A stretch of DNA of 9,699 nucleotides from JAABYT01 sp041581935. GTDB taxonomy: Bacteria > Pseudomonadota > Gammaproteobacteria > HK1. The notes under the pieces are model-generated. The model did no database searches, was not told where the DNA came from, and was given only the letters and a program-made list of their open reading frames with translations. Shown here piece by piece: positions 4,657 through 9,699 of the stretch (positions are counted from its first letter, which is position 1; each line of letters begins with the position of its first letter). The position numbers were made by a program, and so were the translations under genes. The stretch spans positions 1 through 9,699 of the forward strand of contig JBFICP010000114.1 in NCBI GenBank assembly GCA_041581935.1, given 5' to 3'.

Positions 4657-7188
4657 TTGGCTAAACCCAAACCGAAATCAAAGCCCAAGCCGAGAGCGAA
4701 GGCGGAAACGAAGCCCGCAAAAAAGCGCGCTGCCCCCGACAAGAGCGCCGGCGGTGCCGCGGCCGCCTGGAAGCGCTGGCGCTGGGCGCTGGTGTTGCTG
4801 CTGCTGGTGGGCGGCGGGAGCGCCGGCGGATTGGTGGCCTATCAGAAGTACACCGCCAAGGCGGAAGAGGAACGCCAGAAGGCGGTGCTCGATGCGGCCC
4901 GATCGGTCGCCGGCACGCTCTCGCGCGAGGTGGGCCGCGAGGTCCAGGCGCTGGCGAATCTCTTCGACGAGGCCGAGCTCGGGCCGTTGCTGATCGGCAG
5001 CGATGCATCGGCCCGCGCCGGCAAAGAAGCGGAAATCGCCGCCTCTCACGATGCCGTGCTGCTGGCCCGGCTGGTGAAAGCGGGCACGCGAACGCCGGAC
5101 CTGGCGAGCAAGCCGCCGCTCGGGTACGCCGCCATCGAGATGATGAGTGAGTCCGAGAAGACCGGCAAAGTGCCACCACCAGAGGTGCTGCTGTTCGGCA
5201 GCGACGATCAGCATATTCTCACTATCTGGCGCGTCAACGAAGGCGGGACGTTGGCGGGGCACCTGGTGCTGGCGCTCGACGTTTCCCTGCTGAGCGATCT
5301 CATGGGCCGGGCGAAGGTCGCCGACGGCTACGCGGAGCTCATCCAGGGCAGTGAAGGCGGTGGCAAGCCGCTGGTGCTCGCCCGCGGCGGCGACAAGGGC
5401 GCCCGCCAGGGACGCTCGGTTGCGCGCGTCAAGGTCAAAGGGACGCTGTGGCGCATTGCGTTCTGGCCCGGCGGCCGGCTGGCGCCGCCGGAGCCGCTCT
5501 TCGTTCTGCCCGATTGGCTGATACCCGCCACCGGCGGCGCCTTGGTGGCGATCATCGTGCTGGTGGTGGTCGTGCGCCAGCGCGCACAGTCGCGGGGCGA
5601 GGCCGTCGACGAGGAAGCGGAGCGCGAACGTCAGATCGCGGCCGCCGCCGAGAGGGCCGCCGCCAAGGCCGCCGCTCAGGCCGGTGTCGGTTCGGTCGAC
5701 GAATCCGGCGAGCCGGCCGTGTCCGCCGACGGCGTCGAAGCAGCCTATGCGGCGCTCGACGAGCCGACAGCTGCGGCGGGCATCGTCGTCGAAGAGGCAG
5801 CAGGCGCCATGGACATGCCGGCGGAGATATTTCGTGCCTACGACATCCGCGGCATCGTCGACCAGGGGCTCACCGCCGACGTCGTGCGCCAGATCGGACG
5901 CGCTATCGGGGCCGAGGCCTACGACCGTGGTCAGCAGACCATTGTCGTCGGTCGCGACGGCCGCAACTCGGGCTTGGAATTCCAACAAGCGCTCGTCGAA
6001 GGACTCCGCGCCACCGGACGCGATGTCATCGACGTGGGAAGGGTGCCCACACCGGTGCTGTATTTTGCCACCCACTATTTGAATACCGGCAGCGGCGTCA
6101 TGGTGACCGGCAGCCACAATCCACCGAATTACAACGGTCTCAAGATCATGCTCGGCGGCGAGACGCTGTTCGGCGACGACATTCAAGCGCTCAAGAAGCG
6201 CGCTGAATCCGGCGAGTTTCCCAGCGGCAAGGGCAACCTTCAGACCATGGAGGTTATCGACGAGTACGTGCGGCGCGTCTGCGAGGATGTGCCGGTAGCG
6301 CTCGGCAATTCCTTTCGAGTCGTCATCGACTGCGGGAACGGTGTTGCCGGCGACGTCGCGCCGAAGCTGCTACGCGCTCTGGGTCACGACGTGGTGGAGC
6401 TCTTTTGCGAGGTCGACGGAAACTTTCCCAATCATCATCCGGATCCATCGGACCCTGCCAACCTGACCTACCTCATCGGCACGGTCAAGCAGGAGAACGC
6501 GGATATCGGGTTTGCTTTCGATGGTGACGGTGACCGGCTGGGCGTGGTGGACCCGGACGGCCGAATCATCTGGGCGGACATGCAGATGATGCTCTTTGCC
6601 AAGGACGTGCTCGGTCGAAATCCGGGCGCCGACATCGTTTTCGACGTCAAGTGCTCCAACAGGTTGGCGAAGGTCATCAAGCAGCTCGGAGGCAAGCCCG
6701 TGATGTGGCGCACGGGCCATTCCTATATCAAGAGCAAGCTGAAGGAAAGCGGTGCACCGTTGGCCGGCGAGATGAGTGGGCACATCTTCTTCCAGGACCG
6801 CTGGTATGGATTCGACGATGCAATCTACAGCGCCGCGCGCATGCTCGAGATACTCATGGCATTCAAGAAGACCCCGGCTCAGGTTTTCGGCAGGTTGCCC
6901 GCCGGTGTCAGCACGCCGGAGCTGCGTGTCGACATGAATGAAGGTGAGCAAGTGAGCCTGGTCGAGAAGCTCGTCGAATCGGAGGGATTCTCCAACGGTA
7001 AGCGCACGACCATCGACGGCCTGCGGGTCGACTTTGCCGATGGCTGGGGGCTGGTGAGAGCGTCGAACACCACGCCGAGCCTGGTAATGAGGTTCGAGGC
7101 CGATAACAAAGAGGCGCTGGCGCGCATTCAGGGGGAATTCAAAAGTGCCGTGAATGCGCTGAATCCGAATCTGGAGCTGCCGTTTTAG
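4657..7188 (+). CDS. algC: Membrane-anchored phosphomannomutase/phosphoglucomutase (long AlgC form)
   Basis: An 843-residue protein with two parts. Residues 388-843 are a complete alpha-D-phosphohexomutase, which interconverts mannose or glucose 6- and 1-phosphates for polysaccharide and LPS precursors. The key sites are visible: FRAYDIRG (392-399), the phosphoserine loop TGSHNPP with Ser486, the metal-binding DGDGDR (622-627), the sugar-specificity loop GEMSGH (704-709) and the phosphate-binding RASNTTP (801-807). Residues 1-384 are an extension: a Lys/Pro-rich basic tail (1-40), a membrane helix (about 43-62), a domain of about 225 residues, a second helix (about 288-306), then an Ala/Glu-rich linker. 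The basic N-terminus predicts cytoplasm-periplasm-cytoplasm topology, which keeps the enzyme in the cytoplasm. I chose TTG at 4657 because TGAGG, overlapping the dut stop, lies nine bases upstream and the protein then starts MAKPKPK. Upstream ATG 4291 lies inside dut. ATG 5809 would give the classic short enzyme of 459 residues. Confidence 0.9.
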   Translation: MAKPKPKSKPKPRAKAETKPAKKRAAPDKSAGGAAAAWKRWRWALVLLLLVGGGSAGGLVAYQKYTAKAEEERQKAVLDAARSVAGTLSREVGREVQALANLFDEAELGPLLIGSDASARAGKEAEIAASHDAVLLARLVKAGTRTPDLASKPPLGYAAIEMMSESEKTGKVPPPEVLLFGSDDQHILTIWRVNEGGTLAGHLVLALDVSLLSDLMGRAKVADGYAELIQGSEGGGKPLVLARGGDKGARQGRSVARVKVKGTLWRIAFWPGGRLAPPEPLFVLPDWLIPATGGALVAIIVLVVVVRQRAQSRGEAVDEEAERERQIAAAAERAAAKAAAQAGVGSVDESGEPAVSADGVEAAYAALDEPTAAAGIVVEEAAGAMDMPAEIFRAYDIRGIVDQGLTADVVRQIGRAIGAEAYDRGQQTIVVGRDGRNSGLEFQQALVEGLRATGRDVIDVGRVPTPVLYFATHYLNTGSGVMVTGSHNPPNYNGLKIMLGGETLFGDDIQALKKRAESGEFPSGKGNLQTMEVIDEYVRRVCEDVPVALGNSFRVVIDCGNGVAGDVAPKLLRALGHDVVELFCEVDGNFPNHHPDPSDPANLTYLIGTVKQENADIGFAFDGDGDRLGVVDPDGRIIWADMQMMLFAKDVLGRNPGADIVFDVKCSNRLAKVIKQLGGKPVMWRTGHSYIKSKLKESGAPLAGEMSGHIFFQDRWYGFDDAIYSAARMLEILMAFKKTPAQVFGRLPAGVSTPELRVDMNEGEQVSLVEKLVESEGFSNGKRTTIDGLRVDFADGWGLVRASNTTPSLVMRFEADNKEALARIQGEFKSAVNALNPNLELPF

Positions 7189-7206
7189 GGACCGATCCGG
7201 AGAGGT

Positions 7207-8109
7207 ATGTCCCTTAGCCCAAGCACTGCAATCGAAACGGCGCGCGTCCTGGCCGATGCGCTGCCCTACATCCAGCACTTCCACAACAAGACCATCGTGC
7301 TCAAGTACGGTGGTGCAGCGATGGTCGACGAAGCGCTGCAGAGCGGATTCGCCAAGGACGTGGTGCTCATGAAGCTCGTGGGCATGAATCCGGTCGTCGT
7401 GCACGGTGGTGGACCACAGATTGGACATGCGCTCGCTCGCATCGGAAAGGAAACGGAGTTCGTCGATGGCATGCGCGTCACGGACCGCGAGACCATGGAC
7501 ATCGTAGAGATGGTGCTTGGAGGCCTCGTCAATAAGCAGATCGTCAACCTCATCGGCAGTCACGGAGGGCGCGCGGTAGGACTCACCGGTAAGGACGGCA
7601 ACCTGATCAGGGCCACCAAGCTAACCGTGCGTCGCGATAGTCCCGAGCTCAAGGCGCCGGAGATAATCGACATCGGACACGTCGGAGAAGTTTCCAGCAT
7701 CGATGTCGGCGTCGTCGACATGCTGGTGCAGGGGGACTTCATTCCCGTTATCGCGCCCATCGGTATCGGAGAAGATGGTCAGTCCTACAATATCAATGCC
7801 GATCTGGTCGCGGGAAAGATTGCCGAAACGCTCAATGCCGAAAAGCTCATTCTGTTGACCAACACTCCTGGCGTCCTGGACAGCAGCGGGGAGCTGCTGT
7901 CGTCACTGGATGTTGCCGAGGTGGAGAGGCTCATAAGCGACGCAGTCATTACCGGAGGAATGCTTCCCAAGGTGCGCTGCGCGCTCGATGCCGTGCTGAA
8001 AGGCGTTTCATCCGCGACAATCAGCGACGGGCGCGTGCAGCATGCCGTGTTACTGGAGACATTTACCAGCGAAGGCGTCGGCACGATGATAAGTCGTGAA
8101 CGAAGTTAA
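7207..8109 (+). CDS. argB: Acetylglutamate kinase
   Basis: A 300-residue cytoplasmic kinase that phosphorylates N-acetyl-L-glutamate with ATP, the second step of arginine synthesis. Visible features of the amino-acid kinase fold are VLKYGGAAM with Lys33, the glycine loop VVVHGGGPQIG (63-73), GLTGKD (125-130), SYNINADLVAG (193-203) with the substrate-binding asparagines, and GGMLPKVRCAL with Lys255 (250-260). The N-terminal helix ahead of the core (residues 1-25) is the feature that, in the Pseudomonas-type enzyme, interlaces dimers into an arginine-inhibited hexamer, so feedback inhibition by arginine is likely (inference). The ATG has GGAG only four bases ahead. It lies 18 bases after algC and five bases before slmA. 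Confidence 0.98.
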   Translation: MSLSPSTAIETARVLADALPYIQHFHNKTIVLKYGGAAMVDEALQSGFAKDVVLMKLVGMNPVVVHGGGPQIGHALARIGKETEFVDGMRVTDRETMDIVEMVLGGLVNKQIVNLIGSHGGRAVGLTGKDGNLIRATKLTVRRDSPELKAPEIIDIGHVGEVSSIDVGVVDMLVQGDFIPVIAPIGIGEDGQSYNINADLVAGKIAETLNAEKLILLTNTPGVLDSSGELLSSLDVAEVERLISDAVITGGMLPKVRCALDAVLKGVSSATISDGRVQHAVLLETFTSEGVGTMISRERS

Positions 8110-8114
8110 TCACG

Positions 8115-8717
8115 ATGCCGGGCAACCACAAACCGACCCGCCGCCAGCAAATTCTCGAGGCGCTAGCGCGGGAACTGGAAACACGCCCGGGTGCGCGCAT
8201 CACGACAGCCCGTCTTGCCCAGGTGGTCGGCGTTTCCGAAGCTGCGCTCTATCGTCATTTTCCCAGCAAAGCGAAAATGTTCGAGGCCCTCATCGAGTTC
8301 TCCGAAGAGTCGGTTTTCAGTCTGGCCAATCGTATCCTCGCCGAGGAATCCGACCCGCGCAGACGATGTGAACGAATTCTCACCATGCTGTTGACGTTTT
8401 CCGAGCGCAACCCCGGCATCACCCGCGTTCTGCTTGCAGAGGCGCTTGTAGGCGAGCATGAACGTCTACGGGCGCGGGTCGCACAGTTTTTCAATCGATT
8501 CGAGACTCAATTGAAGCAAGTCCTGCGCGAAGGTGAGCAGGCGAACGCGTTGGGACTCCCGGCAAGTGTAGGGGCCGTTGCGAATCTTCTGATGGCCGTG
8601 GTCGAAGGCCGTATGACACAGTTCAGTCGCAGCGGCTTCGAGCACTATCCAACGGAGTCCTGGGAGCAACAGTGGCTCGTGCTGGAGGCGGGGTTGTTCC
8701 CGCACGGCGGCAGCTAG
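8115..8717 (+). CDS. slmA: Nucleoid occlusion factor SlmA (TetR family)
   Basis: A 200-residue DNA-binding protein that, when bound to its chromosomal sites, blocks FtsZ ring assembly over the nucleoid. The N-terminal TetR-type helix-turn-helix covers about residues 12-58, and the recognition region ITTARLAQVVGVSEAALYRH (29-48) is nearly identical to E. coli SlmA. Further family matches are MFEALIEF, FSERNPGITRVL and QLKQVLREGEQA, and the length agrees with the 198-residue E. coli protein. In E. coli slmA lies next to dut; here algC and argB come between. The start ATG is five bases past the argB stop with no strong ribosome binding site, so translation is probably coupled to argB. I saw no full match to the published SlmA site palindrome GTGAGTACTCAC in the window. 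Confidence 0.95.
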   Translation: MPGNHKPTRRQQILEALARELETRPGARITTARLAQVVGVSEAALYRHFPSKAKMFEALIEFSEESVFSLANRILAEESDPRRRCERILTMLLTFSERNPGITRVLLAEALVGEHERLRARVAQFFNRFETQLKQVLREGEQANALGLPASVGAVANLLMAVVEGRMTQFSRSGFEHYPTESWEQQWLVLEAGLFPHGGS

Positions 8718-8738
8718 GCGCGTGCCGGAGATTCGCTG

Positions 8739-9533
8739 ATGGCTGGAAAGAGCGTCGCCACCGCGCTCGAGTTGTGTATCGACGGCGACACCCTGGGATA
8801 TACCCTGCATCGCGTGGCCGGGCGACGGCACGTGCACCTTGTGGTCGACGAAGACGCGCGCCTTCAGGTCCGCGCGCCCTGGCGCTTTTCCCGGGAAAGC
8901 GCTGCCGAGGTGGTGATCGAAAACCTTCGCTGGGTGCGCGACGCCCTCGAACGTGCCGCGCGCACTCAGGTCGAGCGGGCTCCGCTCGTATCAGGTACGC
9001 GCTTGCCGCTGCTCGATCGCGAGCTTCGTCTCGAGCTGCGGCTTGCGGCGCAGATGGATCTGCTCTCAGCGGTGGGCCGCGGCCGGATTACGCGCAAGGT
9101 GCGAGGCGCGCTCGGAACGCGCGATGGATGGATCGCGCGGCGGGGCGGCGTGCTTCAGGTGGTATCGCTAACGTTCACGCACACGGCCCCACGCTCTCTC
9201 ATCGAAGCATGGTACCGACGCGAGGCCAAGCGCTGCCTGGCGGCGCGCATGGAGCCTTATACCCGGGCACTCGATGTCGAGCCGAAACGGGTCAGCATTC
9301 GCGGGCAGCGCACGCGTTGGGGAAGTTGCTCGTCAAGAGGCACAGTCTGCCTCAATTGGCGCCTGCTGCTGCTACCGTCGGACCTCTGTGACTACATCCT
9401 GGTCCACGAGCTCTGCCACCTGCGCTATCTGGATCATTCGGCGAAATTCTGGGCGCTGGTGGAAAGCATCTTTCCGGACTACGCGGAGCGCGAAGAGCGG
9501 CTCGAGGCTATGCAGGGCAATCTGGCCTTGTAA
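8739..9533 (+). CDS. YgjP-like (DUF45/M48-type) zinc metallopeptidase
   Basis: A 264-residue putative metallopeptidase of the YgjP family; I do not know a confirmed substrate for this family. The C-terminal part carries the whole family signature: RGQRTRWGSCSSRG (188-201), LNWRLLLLP (205-213), the zinc-binding helix HELCH (223-227) with catalytic Glu224, and the third ligand His233 in LDHSAKFW (231-238), then FPDYAERE. The N-terminal half (1-150) has the beta-rich pattern usual for the family, including a YTLHRVAGRRHVHLVVD stretch. There is no signal peptide or membrane segment, so it is probably cytoplasmic. GGAG lies eight bases ahead of the ATG. It is 21 bases after slmA and looks like the last gene of the run. 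I see no clear terminator after it. Confidence 0.93.
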   Translation: MAGKSVATALELCIDGDTLGYTLHRVAGRRHVHLVVDEDARLQVRAPWRFSRESAAEVVIENLRWVRDALERAARTQVERAPLVSGTRLPLLDRELRLELRLAAQMDLLSAVGRGRITRKVRGALGTRDGWIARRGGVLQVVSLTFTHTAPRSLIEAWYRREAKRCLAARMEPYTRALDVEPKRVSIRGQRTRWGSCSSRGTVCLNWRLLLLPSDLCDYILVHELCHLRYLDHSAKFWALVESIFPDYAEREERLEAMQGNLAL

Positions 9534-9550
9534 GGCCGCGCCGACCGGGC

Positions 9551-9699
9551 TCAGTCCGCCTGACTCGTGTGGCCCTTAAGCTCCCGGTAGCGGTGCAAGT
9601 CTTCGCTGAACTGCGCGGCGAGCTCGGCTTTCTGCAAGCGTCGTTTCTCGATGAAGTCATTGCTCTCCCCGAGCTGCCGTTCGATTCGCGCGATCTTCG
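9551..9699 (-). CDS. C-terminal fragment of an unrecognised protein
   Basis: The last 48 residues of a minus-strand gene that enters from the right edge and stops at TGA (9551-9553). The visible part is charged and free of Pro until the end (KIARIERQLGESNDFIEKRR, later LHRYRELKGHTSQAD), which suggests a long amphipathic helix or coiled coil. The frame is open to the edge and converges on the metallopeptidase gene with only 17 bases between the stops. I do not recognise the family. A chance open frame of 48 codons is possible in GC-rich DNA, but the helical composition argues for real coding. Confidence 0.55.
   Translation of the reverse strand, partial: KIARIERQLGESNDFIEKRRLQKAELAAQFSEDLHRYRELKGHTSQAD

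Noticed and set aside
6370..7563. 397-codon minus-strand open frame opposite algC and argB
   Set aside because: It crosses two well-supported genes and has no recognisable domain.

Overview
This GC-rich window looks like chromosomal core sequence from a gammaproteobacterium outside the enterics. The evidence is the gene order rpmG-rpmB-radC / coaBC-dut-algC-argB, which I recall from Pseudomonas and relatives, together with a clear slmA, a gammaproteobacterial nucleoid-occlusion gene. I see no insertion sequence, prophage, CRISPR array, tRNA or rRNA.

Left part (1-1730). The window opens with the 5' end of a minus-strand ABC transporter ATPase gene. An intergenic stretch of about 310 bases separates it from a divergent plus-strand gene for a membrane delta-9-type fatty acid desaturase. 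The desaturase has an unusual charged C-terminal tail of about 120 residues that resembles the helical part of ISL3-family transposases. A strong two-way rho-independent terminator closes the desaturase gene and the convergent rpmB-rpmG operon.

Middle (1722-2990). The minus strand carries rpmB-rpmG (ribosomal proteins L28 and L33), driven by a very good extended -10 promoter. Upstream lies radC, also on the minus strand. A 70-base region separates radC from the divergent coaBC.

Right part (2989-9533). Six plus-strand genes are packed with a 20-base overlap or gaps of 5-21 bases and probably form one operon: coaBC (coenzyme A synthesis), dut (dUTPase), a long algC (phosphomannomutase/phosphoglucomutase), argB (arginine synthesis), slmA (division-site control) and a YgjP-type zinc metallopeptidase. 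The functions differ (cofactor, nucleotide-pool hygiene, sugar-phosphate precursors for the envelope, amino acid synthesis, cell division), but all are growth-linked. The window ends with the C-terminus of an unrecognised minus-strand gene that converges on the metallopeptidase gene.

The most interesting object is the AlgC protein. Its standard catalytic enzyme is preceded, in one uninterrupted frame, by about 384 residues that appear to form a two-helix membrane anchor around a periplasmic, sensor-like domain. The gene probably starts at TTG and also has a possible internal start that would yield the ordinary soluble enzyme. The rest of the window is mostly ordinary housekeeping sequence; I did not find a clearly new multi-gene system.
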